Source: an uncultured Eggerthella sp. (GTDB lineage: Bacteria; Actinomycetota; Coriobacteriia; Coriobacteriales; Eggerthellaceae). From it: a DNA stretch of 22,150 bases. The stretch covers positions 1 to 22,150 of the forward strand of contig URMQ01000016.1 in NCBI GenBank assembly GCA_900548955.1, written 5' to 3'. Within the stretch, counting starts at the first letter, position 1, and each line of letters starts with the position of its first letter. Below the pieces are notes generated by a model, which was not told where the DNA came from, did no database searches, and saw nothing but the letters and a program-made list of their open reading frames with translations. The position numbers and the translations under genes are program-made. Shown one piece after another: positions 1 to 7,163 of this stretch.

Positions 1-1920
1 CGCGAAGTAGGTGCTATGTATGCCGTGGATGCTAAAAATCCTCTCGACGAAATGGAGGCTGCGCTCCAGGAAGGGGCAGACTTACCTTCTATTGAGCAAT
101 TAGCTACGGTAACGGTAGAAGATACCGATCGTTGCCCTCGCTATACGGCACGCGTTATTAAAAATGTACAGGTTGGTCCAAGCCCTGACTGGTTGGCAGA
201 GCGCGTAACGGCAGCTGGTGCTCGTTCTATTAATAATGTAGTAGATGTAACTAACTATATTTTGTTCTTGTTCGGTCAGCCTCTTCATGCGTTTGACTAC
301 GACAAATTGGTTGACGAAACGGGCAAGGCTAACGTGGTAGTTCGTGCTGCAAAAGAAGGCGAAAAGCTTCTTACCCTTGATGGTGAAGAGCGCGAATTAA
401 CTACCGATATGACGGTAATTGCAACACCAGAAAAGGCAGTTGGTCTTGCGGGCGTTATGGGTGGTTTGGATACCGAAGTAACAGATGAAACCACCACTAT
501 TTTGCTTGAAGCAGCAACATTTGAGCCAGGACGTACTTCTCGTACCTCTCGTAATCTTGGTTTGATCTCTGAATCTTCAATGCGTTACGAGCGTCGTGTA
601 GATGATGTAGAAATCGATCGCATGTCTGCTGCGGCAGCGCAGTTGCTGGCAGAGGTTTCGGGCGGTACGGTTGTTCCAGGTTTGATTGATGTATACAACA
701 CCAAGACCGAACCAGAGGCATTGGAATTCCGTATTCCTCGCTTCCAGGGCATGATGGGTGAAACCATTCCACGTGATTTCATTGTTGATATGCTACAGCG
801 TCTTGGATGTGCGGTAAGCGAAAAAGATGAGCAAACACTCACGGTTGTTCCTCCTACGTTCCGTCCCGACCTCGAGCGCGAAATTGACTTATATGAAGAA
901 GTGCTGCGTCTCTATGGCATGGATCGCATTCCTTCCACTTTGCCAGGTGGCCCAGGTCGTGTGGGCATTAAAACGGAAGCTCAGCGCACCATGGATAAGA
1001 TCAACAATACGTTGCGTGCGTGTGGTTTGAATGAAACCATGACCTATTCATTTGCAGATCCTCATGAACTCGAACAGCTTCGTATGCCAACCGAGGGTAT
1101 GGGTATCCCTGTTGAGTTGCTGAACCCGCTTAATGCTGAACAATCGGTTATGCGTCAGTCTATCATTCCAGGTCTTATGCGCAGTGTTGCTTACAACCAG
1201 AGCCGCGGTGTTCATAACATTCAGCTTTATGAAACAGGTGTTGTTTTCTTTGGTGCTGAAGGAAGAAAGAGCCCTAAAGAACGCAATCGTTTGGCAGTAG
1301 TAATGGCAGGTGCCATGAGCGATCCTTCATGGAATCAAGCTTCTGTCGCGTTTGACTTCTTTGATGGCAAAGGTGTTATTGAAAGCTTGATGCGTGAATT
1401 GGCTCTCGCTAAACCTCGCTTTAAGGCGCTGAGTGCTGAAGAGGCTCCTCATTTGCAGCCTGGTCGTGCAGCTCAGGTGCTTGATGGTGGCACGGTACTT
1501 GGTTGGATTGGCGAGATTCATCCGCTTGCTTGTGATGCCTATGATGTTCAGGCTCCCGTAGTGGCATTCGAGCTTGATTTGGATGCACTTATTAAGTGTG
1601 CTCGTCCAGCTCGTGATTACGTGGATGTTCCAGTGTTCCCTGCGGTTACCATGGACGTTGCCTTTGTGGTTGATGAATCAGTAACGCACGAACAGCTTTC
1701 TCGTTGCATTTCTTCTGCAGGTGGCAAGTTGCTCGATAAGGCTCAGCTCTTTGACGTATATCGCGATAAAGAACGTTTGGGTGCTGACAAAAAGTCTATG
1801 GCCTATGCGCTTGAATATCGCGCAGCTGATCGTACGCTTACCACTGAAGAAGTTGATAAGCAGCACGCTCGCCTTATTAAGAAGGTTTGTGGAGCAACGG
1901 GCGCTGAGGTTCGCGGTTAA
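1..1920 (+). CDS. pheT: Phenylalanyl-tRNA synthetase beta subunit, 5' end cut by window
   Basis: Beta chain of the alpha2-beta2 enzyme that charges tRNA-Phe in the cytoplasm. The reading frame is open from base 1, so the first ATG (base 16) is internal. About 640 residues are present against roughly 800 for the family, so the N-terminal tRNA-binding (EMAP-like) domain is missing. What remains shows the B3/B4 editing core (CPRYTARVIKNV, then SINNVVDVTNYILFLFGQPL near residues 75-95), the B5 domain and the catalytic-like core (YEEVLRLYGMDRIPSTLP). At the end is the FDX-ACB anticodon-binding domain, from FPAVTMDVAFVVDE to the C-terminus. pheS would be expected just upstream. The gene ends 137 bp before an intrinsic terminator. 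Identification is secure from motif order; nothing odd is seen in the part present. Confidence 0.96.
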   Translation, partial: REVGAMYAVDAKNPLDEMEAALQEGADLPSIEQLATVTVEDTDRCPRYTARVIKNVQVGPSPDWLAERVTAAGARSINNVVDVTNYILFLFGQPLHAFDYDKLVDETGKANVVVRAAKEGEKLLTLDGEERELTTDMTVIATPEKAVGLAGVMGGLDTEVTDETTTILLEAATFEPGRTSRTSRNLGLISESSMRYERRVDDVEIDRMSAAAAQLLAEVSGGTVVPGLIDVYNTKTEPEALEFRIPRFQGMMGETIPRDFIVDMLQRLGCAVSEKDEQTLTVVPPTFRPDLEREIDLYEEVLRLYGMDRIPSTLPGGPGRVGIKTEAQRTMDKINNTLRACGLNETMTYSFADPHELEQLRMPTEGMGIPVELLNPLNAEQSVMRQSIIPGLMRSVAYNQSRGVHNIQLYETGVVFFGAEGRKSPKERNRLAVVMAGAMSDPSWNQASVAFDFFDGKGVIESLMRELALAKPRFKALSAEEAPHLQPGRAAQVLDGGTVLGWIGEIHPLACDAYDVQAPVVAFELDLDALIKCARPARDYVDVPVFPAVTMDVAFVVDESVTHEQLSRCISSAGGKLLDKAQLFDVYRDKERLGADKKSMAYALEYRAADRTLTTEEVDKQHARLIKKVCGATGAEVRG

Positions 1921-1990
1921 GCTGTACTGCGAAAACAAGTCCTAAAATGGGCTTTGTTGCTAGAGCTTGTTTGGTTGTTGCTCTTGCCAG

Positions 1991-2041
1991 AACAGCTCGT
2001 TTAAGTTGTCGTTCTTATCGAAACAGCTCGTTTAGTTGTCG
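1991..2041. repeat. Two direct repeats of about 20 bp after pheT
   Basis: A near-identical unit, AACAGCTCGTTTaAGTTGTCG at 1991-2011 and the same without one A at 2022-2041, occurs twice 10 bp apart. A more diverged copy may lie at 1962-1980 (AGAGCTTGTTTGGTTGTTG). The repeats lie between the pheT stop and its terminator, in the transcribed 3' UTR. No function is assigned; slippage duplication is the simplest explanation. Confidence 0.6.
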
Positions 2042-2056
2042 ATTTGTTTACTTTGG

Positions 2057-2090
2057 AGGTACCGATCTGAAAAGGTCGGTACCTTTCTGT
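2057..2090 (+). terminator. Intrinsic terminator of pheT
   Basis: AGGTACCGA (2057-2065) pairs exactly with TCGGTACCT (2076-2084), and the stem can extend by a U-G and a C-G pair to leave a TGAAAA loop. TTTCTGTT follows. Position 137 bp after the pheT stop fits a terminator of the pheST transcript. Confidence 0.8.
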
Positions 2091-2165
2091 TATAAGTAGT
2101 AATCACCGACTCAAGTAAGGTTATTTTTTTCATTCTTTTGTAGTGCTTTTGAGGTTTGATAAGGT

Positions 2166-2684
2166 TTGATTAAAAAAGCAAAAGATAAAAAACAGCGCAA
2201 ACAACGCATATCAGCGGATGGGACTCCTTATACCATCTGGCAAGTGCGAACCCATTGGCTTTGTGTAGCTCTAATTGTGTGGGCAGTGATTGAGTTATCT
2301 GCAGGTATTGGTTTGTTGAGTCTTTCGTTTTTGAACATCTTTCATTTGCAAGAATTTGTTCCTGCTCTCAGTGTGGGTCCTTATACGATTGCAAATGGTG
2401 CGGTTAATCTGATTGTTGCAATTCTTGGGTTGTGGGGTGCGTACAATCCAAAGCGAATAACAGTTTTCTTTTGGCTGGTTGTTTTAGATGCTCTGTTGAG
2501 TTCTTGGTCAACGGCGAGTGCGGTTTCTCAAGGCCAAATTGATCCCGCAACAACGCTTTCTCTTGTCATAGTCCTTGCGTTTGCTGCTTGCGCCTGGAAT
2601 GTTCGAGGTCAGACGGGGTATTTTGATAACCACCCTCGTCCTGAAGACGAAGAGGAAGCTTCACTATCAAAAAACGAAGCATAG
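2166..2684 (+). CDS. Small integral membrane protein, four predicted helices, unknown function
   Basis: Family not recognised. The 172-residue product starts with a very basic cytoplasmic segment (MIKKAKDKKQRKQR). Four hydrophobic stretches follow, at about residues 31-57, 74-92, 98-120 and 129-146, and the tail is acidic (RPEDEEEAS). Charge distribution suggests both termini are in the cytoplasm. The start is TTG because there is no ATG before the first membrane segment. A weak GAGG lies 11 bp upstream, and AGGTTTGAT is tandemly duplicated at 2152-2160 and 2162-2170, right at the start codon. The gene stands alone between the pheT terminator and a thioesterase gene 100 bp downstream. The start is less certain than the frame. 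Confidence 0.7.
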   Translation: MIKKAKDKKQRKQRISADGTPYTIWQVRTHWLCVALIVWAVIELSAGIGLLSLSFLNIFHLQEFVPALSVGPYTIANGAVNLIVAILGLWGAYNPKRITVFFWLVVLDALLSSWSTASAVSQGQIDPATTLSLVIVLAFAACAWNVRGQTGYFDNHPRPEDEEEASLSKNEA

Positions 2685-2784
2685 AAAATATCAAACCACC
2701 TTCTTTAAACGCCGATCTTGCATAAAACAATGTTTGGTTACACGCTACAATATCTATTTAAGCGACTAACAAGGAGGAAATCGT

Positions 2785-3162
2785 ATGGCCCTCGCAGATA
2801 TTCTTGGTATTGAAATTGTTGAATCTAGTCCTGATAAATATGTTACTCATATGCTGGTAACGGAAGATATGCTTCAGCCTCATGGCGTTTTGCATGGTGG
2901 CATCAGCGCTGCCCTGGCAGAAAATGCGGCAAGCGAATGCTGCACCGAACATTATGAGGATGATAAATTCTTCTTTCTCGGGGTTGAGGTAAGCAGTACC
3001 CATCTTCTTCCAGTGAAAGCGGGCGATACGGTAGAGACAGTTGCAACTCCTATCCGTGCAGGTGGGCGTATTTCTCAGTGGAAAGTAGAGCAGTATCGTG
3101 TATCTGATGGTGAATTGTTCAATGTTTCTCAAATGACTATGTACGGAAAGAAGAAGCACTAA
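2785..3162 (+). CDS. PaaI/YdiI-type hotdog thioesterase
   Basis: A 125-residue single hotdog-fold protein, the usual length of PaaI/MenI-like acyl-CoA thioesterases, which act as cytoplasmic oligomers. The helix motif QPHGVLHGGISAALAE (about residues 32-47) is the family signature. HGG marks the substrate-binding turn, and the E in AALAEN is the likely catalytic acid. The C-terminal strands follow (SSTHLLPVKAGDTVE, then SQWKVEQYRV). AAGGAGG lies just upstream of the ATG, an excellent ribosome binding site. The gene is monocistronic with its own terminator. Candidate substrates are 1,4-dihydroxy-2-naphthoyl-CoA (menaquinone synthesis) or a phenylacetyl/benzoyl-type CoA. Sequence alone does not decide between them, so no gene symbol is given. 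Confidence 0.88.
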   Translation: MALADILGIEIVESSPDKYVTHMLVTEDMLQPHGVLHGGISAALAENAASECCTEHYEDDKFFFLGVEVSSTHLLPVKAGDTVETVATPIRAGGRISQWKVEQYRVSDGELFNVSQMTMYGKKKH

Positions 3163-3198
3163 AAGCAGAGGTTTGTTAATCCTTGGTTCGTATATTTC

Positions 3199-3230
3199 AA
3201 AAGGCGCATTCGTGAAATGCGCCTTTTTAT
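3199..3230 (+). terminator. Intrinsic terminator after the thioesterase gene
   Basis: AAAGGCGCATT (3200-3210) pairs perfectly with AATGCGCCTTT (3216-3226) around a CGTGA loop and runs into a T tract. It lies about 40 bp after the stop codon. Confidence 0.9.
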
Positions 3231-3327
3231 TTGCTTTTTATTTATTATCAATTCACTTTAGGTAATTCATATTGTTTTAGCTATGTATACCAACAAAAAC
3301 ATCAATCGGTCTTACCTGTTAGTTAGT

Positions 3328-3337
3328 GAACGCGTTC
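3328..3337. promoter_or_regulatory. GAACGCGTTC palindrome, candidate operator of permease 1
   Basis: A perfect 10-bp palindrome directly abutting the TTGACG -35 box of the permease promoter. The identical sequence occurs at 7149-7158 upstream of the paralogous permease, also touching a TTGACG hexamer. Its place at the -35 element suggests a repressor or activator site. The regulator is unknown. It is not a LexA box, because the half-site spacing is 2 and not 4. Confidence 0.5.
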
Positions 3338-3366
3338 TTGACGCTTATTTATCTGATTTTTATTAT
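3338..3366 (+). promoter_or_regulatory. Sigma-70 type promoter of permease 1
   Basis: -35 TTGACG (3338-3343), a 17-bp spacer, and -10 TATTAT (3361-3366). Both hexamers match the consensus at 5 of 6 positions. Transcription would start near 3373, giving a 5' untranslated leader of about 230 nt before the permease start codon at 3605. Confidence 0.7.
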
Positions 3367-3376
3367 TTTAGGAGGG

Positions 3377-3426
3377 GAATTCAACCTAGAAGGCCATGGG
3401 CCTTCTTTTTCGTACAGGTTGAATTC
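3377..3426 (+). promoter_or_regulatory. Nested hairpin at the 5' end of the permease 1 leader, possible attenuator
   Basis: An outer perfect 11-bp inverted repeat, GAATTCAACCT (3377-3387) and AGGTTGAATTC (3416-3426), encloses an inner hairpin AGAAGGCC/GGCCTTCT (3388-3395 and 3399-3406). TTTTT (3406-3410) follows the inner stem, like an intrinsic terminator. It lies at the very start of the predicted mRNA. The inner part could terminate transcription early; the outer arms could protect the 5' end or act as a DNA operator. No known riboswitch class was recognised. Confidence 0.55.
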
Positions 3427-3440
3427 AGGAGAGGCTTTTT

Positions 3441-3470
3441 GTGCGAAAGAATTTTGATCACACGCTTTAG
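3441..3470 (+). CDS. Possible 9-residue leader peptide (weak)
   Basis: GTG CGA AAG AAT TTT GAT CAC ACG CTT TAG encodes MRKNFDHTL and is preceded at a suitable distance by AGGAGAGG (3427-3434). It lies in the permease 1 leader between the 5' hairpin and the alternative hairpins at 3519-3550, where translation could influence folding. So short a frame can arise by chance. The ribosome binding site and the position are the only support. Confidence 0.25.
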   Translation: MRKNFDHTL

Positions 3471-3518
3471 CTTAAAGCAGGAAGCGCGAATTGCTGATTG
3501 TATAAAGCTTAAGCTGGG

Positions 3519-3550
3519 TTTATGCAGGGAGCATAAAGCTAAGATGCTCC
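3519..3550 (+). promoter_or_regulatory. Two mutually exclusive hairpins in the permease 1 leader
   Basis: TTTATGC (3519-3525) pairs with GCATAAA (3531-3537). GGAGCAT (3528-3534) pairs with ATGCTCC (3544-3550). The two 7-bp stems share bases 3531-3534 and so cannot coexist. They lie 42 bp before the AGGAGG of the permease. This is a plausible switch element, but no tested class is implied. Confidence 0.4.
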
Positions 3551-3604
3551 AGGCTAAATTCTTTTACAGAAAAAGGGAATGGATTTTGGATAGGAGGGAT
3601 GTGC

Positions 3605-4891
3605 ATGCCAGAATTTACTACTCCGCAGATCATTTCTATTGTGATCTTTATCGTAGTGTTCGCATTTATCATCTCAGAGAAGATCCATCGTACTACTGCC
3701 GCGCTTGCGGGTGCCGTTGTGCTTATTCTGACGGGTATTGTTACTTTTGATGTTGGTATGGAGCACATCGACTTCGGCACACTCGGTGTTTTGGTCGGTA
3801 TGATGATCTTTGTTGCGGTGGTTAAACAGTCGGGTATCTTCGAATACATCGCCATTAAAACCGCGAAAGCAGCAAAGGGTAATCCATGGATCATCATGGT
3901 GTTGTTCTGCTTCATCACGGCAATTCTTTCAGCATTCTTGGATAATGTAACCACGGTTTTGCTGGTAGGTCCTGTTACCTTTACAGTTTGCAAGATGTTG
4001 AAGATGAGTCCGGTGCCTTACTTCATTGTTGAGATTATGGCATCCAACATTGGTGGTACGCTTACTTTGATTGGTGACCCACCAAACATCATGATTGGTA
4101 TGCAGGCTGGTCTTTCCATGCTCGACTTCATCGTTTATAACGGTCCTGCTATCTTCTTCATCATGATTGCAGCTATTGGTATGTTCTATGTTCTTTACGG
4201 CAGGAACATGTCAGCAACTTCAGAAGAAATGGAATCAGTCATGCACTTGCATGCTCATGAGGCTATTACCAACAAGCGCCTCTTCCATCAGAGTGTTGCA
4301 ATGACGGTTATCGTAGCTCTGGCATTTGTTTTCCATAGCGTCATTGGTGTTGAACCTAGCGTTGTAGCTCTGACTGCAGCAGCAGTTATGCTTATTATCA
4401 GCGCTGCAGAAATCGAAAAGGTATTGCTGGATGTTGAATGGGCAACTATCGGCTTCTTCGCAGGTTTGTTCATCGTTGTTGGTGGTTTGGTAGAAACGGG
4501 CGTTATTGATATGCTCGCTAATGGCCTGATTGATATTACTGGCGGCGATGTAATGATTACCATTATTGTTCTGGTTTGGGCATCGGCAATCATTTCTTCC
4601 TTCTTGGACAACATCCCTATGGTTGCAACGCTCATTCCTATCATTATGGCAATCGGTAATACCGGTGTTGACGTTATGCCTTATTGGTGGGCAATTTCAC
4701 TCGGTGCCTGCATTGGTGGTATTGGTACTCTTATTGGTGCTTCGGCAAATGTTGTTCTTTCGGGTATGTCGAAGACCTATGGTTACCCAATTACCTTCAT
4801 GGAATACACCAAGGTTGCATTCCCAATGATGCTCGTCTTCACGGCAATCAGCTGTGTATACTTGGTACTTCGTTTCTGCGTATTCGTATAA
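3605..4891 (+). CDS. ArsB/NhaD-superfamily permease, copy 1
   Basis: A 428-residue polytopic inner-membrane carrier of the ion-transporter superfamily that includes ArsB, NhaD and the human P protein. The paired, inverted family motifs are visible. ILSAFLDNVTTVLL and GGTLTLIGDPPNIMIG lie in the first half; ISSFLDNIPMVATLIPI and GGIGTLIGASANVVLSG lie in the second. The ATG at 3605 is chosen because AGGAGG (3592-3597) is 7 bp upstream of it and only 1 bp from the in-frame ATG at 3599. The substrate cannot be read from sequence; Na+/H+ exchange, arsenite, or organic or inorganic anions are possible. No arsR, arsC or arsA is near, which weakens an arsenic role. A paralogue at 5690-6982 faces it across the FKBP gene and is about three quarters identical by eye. 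Confidence 0.9.
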   Translation: MPEFTTPQIISIVIFIVVFAFIISEKIHRTTAALAGAVVLILTGIVTFDVGMEHIDFGTLGVLVGMMIFVAVVKQSGIFEYIAIKTAKAAKGNPWIIMVLFCFITAILSAFLDNVTTVLLVGPVTFTVCKMLKMSPVPYFIVEIMASNIGGTLTLIGDPPNIMIGMQAGLSMLDFIVYNGPAIFFIMIAAIGMFYVLYGRNMSATSEEMESVMHLHAHEAITNKRLFHQSVAMTVIVALAFVFHSVIGVEPSVVALTAAAVMLIISAAEIEKVLLDVEWATIGFFAGLFIVVGGLVETGVIDMLANGLIDITGGDVMITIIVLVWASAIISSFLDNIPMVATLIPIIMAIGNTGVDVMPYWWAISLGACIGGIGTLIGASANVVLSGMSKTYGYPITFMEYTKVAFPMMLVFTAISCVYLVLRFCVFV

Positions 4892-4974
4892 GCGTCTAGA
4901 AGGGCTAATAACTAAAAGACCTGTTTAAACGAAGCAATTAAGCGAAGAAAAACTCCCAATAGTCGGTATCATAT

Positions 4975-5010
4975 AAGCTCTCGCTTCCTTATGAAGCGGG
5001 AGCTTTTTAT
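4975..5010 (+). terminator. Intrinsic terminator of permease 1
   Basis: AAGCTCTCGCTTC (4975-4987) pairs with GAAGCGGGAGCTT (4993-5005), 13 bp with one G-U, around a CTTAT loop, followed by TTT. Confidence 0.9.
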
Positions 5011-5066
5011 TGTCTGAAACCGCTTGGCGGCTTCTTTGCTATTGATGTGACTTTTTGCTTTCCTGT

Positions 5067-5094
5067 TTGCCTTGAAGACTAGAGCCGTTACACT
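5067..5094 (+). promoter_or_regulatory. Possible promoter of the FKBP gene
   Basis: TTGCCT (5067-5072) and TACACT (5089-5094) are 16 bp apart, each matching 4 of 6 consensus positions, and lie 33 bp before the start codon. Support is moderate at best. Confidence 0.35.
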
Positions 5095-5127
5095 ATCCAG
5101 TACTGTTTATTTTTGGAAAGGAACAAG

Positions 5128-5556
5128 ATGAGCAACGAAGGTAAGCGTGTACGCGCTCATTATGTCGGCACCTTTGATGATGGAACCGTATTTGATTCAT
5201 CGGTAGAACGTGGCGAGCCCTTGGAATTTGTTTGCATGGCTGGTCAGATGATTCCTGGCTTTGACAAAGCGGTAAACGAAATGGAAGTAGGGGAAACCAA
5301 AAAGGTTCACTTGCCTGCAGCTGAGGCTTATGGCGAACCTAATCCAGAACTAGTGCAAACTATTCCTACTTCAAACGTCCCTGGTGCAGAAGAGCTTCCA
5401 GTAGGTCAGACAGTTTATCTGCAGGGACCAGGTGGACAGCCTTTGCCTGCAAAGGTAGTAGAGGTTACTAAAGAGCACGTGACGTTTGACCTTAACCATG
5501 AAATGGCCGGTAAAGATCTTAACTTTGAGATTACTCTGGTAGAGATTGTTGACTAA
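5128..5556 (+). CDS. FKBP-type peptidyl-prolyl isomerase, SlyD-like
   Basis: A 142-residue cytoplasmic prolyl cis-trans isomerase and chaperone. FKBP residues are seen in VRAHYVGTFDDGTVFDSS (residues 8-25) and in the segment MIPGFDKAVNEMEVGE. The chain then enters an inserted flap domain (AEAYGEPNPELVQTIP) and closes with the last FKBP strands (DLNFEITLVEIV). This insert-in-flap layout is that of SlyD. The histidine/cysteine-rich metal-binding tail of E. coli SlyD is absent. The ATG at 5128 is chosen over an in-frame TTG at 5113 because GGAAAGGA is correctly spaced before it and the product then begins like other SlyD proteins. The gene sits alone between two paralogous permeases. Its link with them may be only positional. 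Confidence 0.93.
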   Translation: MSNEGKRVRAHYVGTFDDGTVFDSSVERGEPLEFVCMAGQMIPGFDKAVNEMEVGETKKVHLPAAEAYGEPNPELVQTIPTSNVPGAEELPVGQTVYLQGPGGQPLPAKVVEVTKEHVTFDLNHEMAGKDLNFEITLVEIVD

Positions 5557-5594
5557 GCAGTTTTCAATTTTTAGCTTTTCATAACAAGGTATAA

Positions 5595-5628
5595 AAAATC
5601 CCGTCCCACCTAGGTGAGACGGGATTTT
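5595..5628. terminator. Bidirectional terminator between FKBP and permease 2
   Basis: AAAATCCCGTCCCACCT (5595-5611) is complementary, with one mismatch that is a G-U or A-C depending on strand, to AGGTGAGACGGGATTTT (5612-5628). A-rich and T-rich ends on the two sides make it usable on both strands, as expected between convergent genes. Confidence 0.9.
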
Positions 5629-5689
5629 ATTTTGAACTCGCTATAAAAACAAGAGCCTTATTCGTGTACCTGCCTTAGTGTGTACCTAG

Positions 5690-6982
5690 CTACATCCACC
5701 CTAATACGCAGAAGCGAACTACTAAGTAAGCGCAAGCAATAGCGGTAAACAGGATCATTAGCGGGAAACCGATCTTGGTGTATTCCATAAACGTAATGGG
5801 GTAGCCGTACTTACCAGAAATACCAGCTAATACAACGTTTGCAGAAGCACCGATCAACGTACCAATACCACCGATGCAAGCACCAAGCGAAATTGCCCAC
5901 CAGTAAGGCATAACGTCAAGGCCTGCTGCTTCCATGGTTTGAACAATAGGAATAAGAGTTGCAACCAATGGAATGTTGTCCAAGAAGGACGAAATAATAG
6001 CGGACGCCCATACCATAATCATGATAGTCAGGAACAGATCGCCGCCAGTTGCATCAATAAGGGCATTGGCAAGCATTTCGATAACGCCTGTTTCTGCCAA
6101 GCCGCCTACAACTACGAAGAGGCCAGCGAAGAAGCCGATAGTGGACCATTCAACATCTAGCAGTACTTCTTCAACCTCAGCACGGCTTAAAAGCAGCATA
6201 ATAGCGGCTGCTGCTAAAGCTACAACGCTCGGTTCAATGTGCACAGCACCATGAAGAACAAAAGCAACTGCAGTAACAAGAGTCATCACAACACTCTTAG
6301 TAAAGAGCGACTTGCTCTTAATAGCTTCGTGGGCATGAAGCGTCATGATAGATGCCTGCTTATCTTCAGCAACGCCCATCTTTCTACCATAAATAAAGTA
6401 GAAGCAAATCATTGCAGCAATCAGAATGAGAAGAACTGCAGGGCCGTCATACATCAAGAAATCGAAGAAGGTAAGGCCAGTTGCAGAACCAATCATGATG
6501 TTTGGTGGGTCGCCAATAAGCGTTGCGGTACCACCGACGTTTGAAGCAATGATCTCAACAATAAAGAAGGGCACTGGGCTGATTTCGAGCATTTTGCAAA
6601 CCGTGAACGTTACAGGGCCGATCAAAAGAACGGTCGTTACGTTGTCTAAGAATGCAGATAGAACAGCAGTGATTAAACAGAACAACACCATAATCAACCA
6701 AGGGTTGCCCTTAGCGACTTTTGCTGCGCGGATGGCTAAGTATTCGAATATGCCTGAATTCTTTACTACAGCAACAAAAATCATCATACCAACCAAAACA
6801 CCTAAAGTGCCAAAGTCGATATGGCTCACGCCTGTATCAAACGTAATGATACCGGCGAGAATAAGCGCAACTGCACCTGCAAGCGCCGCGGTCGTACGAT
6901 GAACCTTTTCAGAAATGATAAGGATCATGACGATCAGGAAAATGACGATTGAGATGATTTGCGCAGTGGTCAAGGCGATCAT
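5690..6982 (-). CDS. ArsB/NhaD-superfamily permease, copy 2
   Basis: A 430-residue paralogue of the permease at 3605-4891, of matching length and with all the paired family motifs: LSAFLDNVTTVLL, GGTATLIGDPPNIMIG, ISSFLDNIPLVATLIPI and GGIGTLIGASANVVLAG. The ends and the central cytoplasmic loop (about residues 200-225, YGRKMGVAEDKQ against YGRNMSATSEEM) differ most, and the helices least. GGGAG lies upstream of the ATG on the minus strand. It is convergent to copy 1, with the FKBP gene between. The leader contains a perfect 19-bp inverted repeat, and the upstream region shares GAACGCGTTC with copy 1. Substrate is unknown. The pair may differ in affinity, ion coupling or timing of expression. 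Confidence 0.9.
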   Translation of the reverse strand: MIALTTAQIISIVIFLIVMILIISEKVHRTTAALAGAVALILAGIITFDTGVSHIDFGTLGVLVGMMIFVAVVKNSGIFEYLAIRAAKVAKGNPWLIMVLFCLITAVLSAFLDNVTTVLLIGPVTFTVCKMLEISPVPFFIVEIIASNVGGTATLIGDPPNIMIGSATGLTFFDFLMYDGPAVLLILIAAMICFYFIYGRKMGVAEDKQASIMTLHAHEAIKSKSLFTKSVVMTLVTAVAFVLHGAVHIEPSVVALAAAAIMLLLSRAEVEEVLLDVEWSTIGFFAGLFVVVGGLAETGVIEMLANALIDATGGDLFLTIMIMVWASAIISSFLDNIPLVATLIPIVQTMEAAGLDVMPYWWAISLGACIGGIGTLIGASANVVLAGISGKYGYPITFMEYTKIGFPLMILFTAIACAYLVVRFCVLGWM

Positions 6983-7048
6983 TTCGTACTACTCCCTTTC
7001 TAACTAATTAATGGACAGATGCGATTTGTCGTCTTAGGTGAAAAAGAA

Positions 7049-7103
7049 TTGGTTTTCCTGAAGAAGATAAGCCATCCGTAAAGCTCTTCTTCAGGAAAAC
7101 CAA
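7049..7103 (-). promoter_or_regulatory. Perfect 19-bp hairpin in the leader of permease 2, terminator-like
   Basis: Bases 7049-7067 (TTGGTTTTCCTGAAGAAGA) are exactly complementary to 7085-7103, with a 17-nt loop. Read on the minus strand the stem is followed by TTCTTTTTC, as in an intrinsic terminator. The permease start codon is 66 bp further on. It could be an attenuator in the permease leader, or a terminator insulating the permease from minus-strand read-through. Confidence 0.6.
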
Positions 7104-7148
7104 AAACCCTCCCACACACAAAGCAATAAGGTAGAAGTTACGTGAGAT

Positions 7149-7163
7149 GAACGCGTTCGTCAA
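7149..7163 (-). promoter_or_regulatory. GAACGCGTTC palindrome overlapping TTGACG, upstream of permease 2
   Basis: On the minus strand TTGACG (7163-7158) runs directly into GAACGCGTTC (7158-7149). A possible -10 (TAACTT) lies 17 bp downstream of TTGACG but is poor. The same 10-bp palindrome abuts TTGACG in front of permease 1, so both genes are likely to share a regulator. The flanks are also partly symmetric here (GAC...ATC on the minus strand). Confidence 0.5.

Noticed and set aside
3328..3337. GAACGCGTTC as a LexA box
   Set aside because: The half-sites GAAC and GTTC are separated by 2 bp, not the 4 bp that LexA requires.
3283..3750. 155-codon plus-strand frame overlapping the permease 1 start
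   Set aside because: No ribosome binding site, a composition rich in Tyr/Cys/Arg typical of an out-of-frame reading, and it runs over the promoter, the leader hairpins and the true permease start.
5690..6982. Permease 2 as part of an arsenic resistance operon
   Set aside because: No ArsR, ArsC, ArsA or ArsD gene is nearby and both copies stand as single genes, so the arsenite role is not supported.
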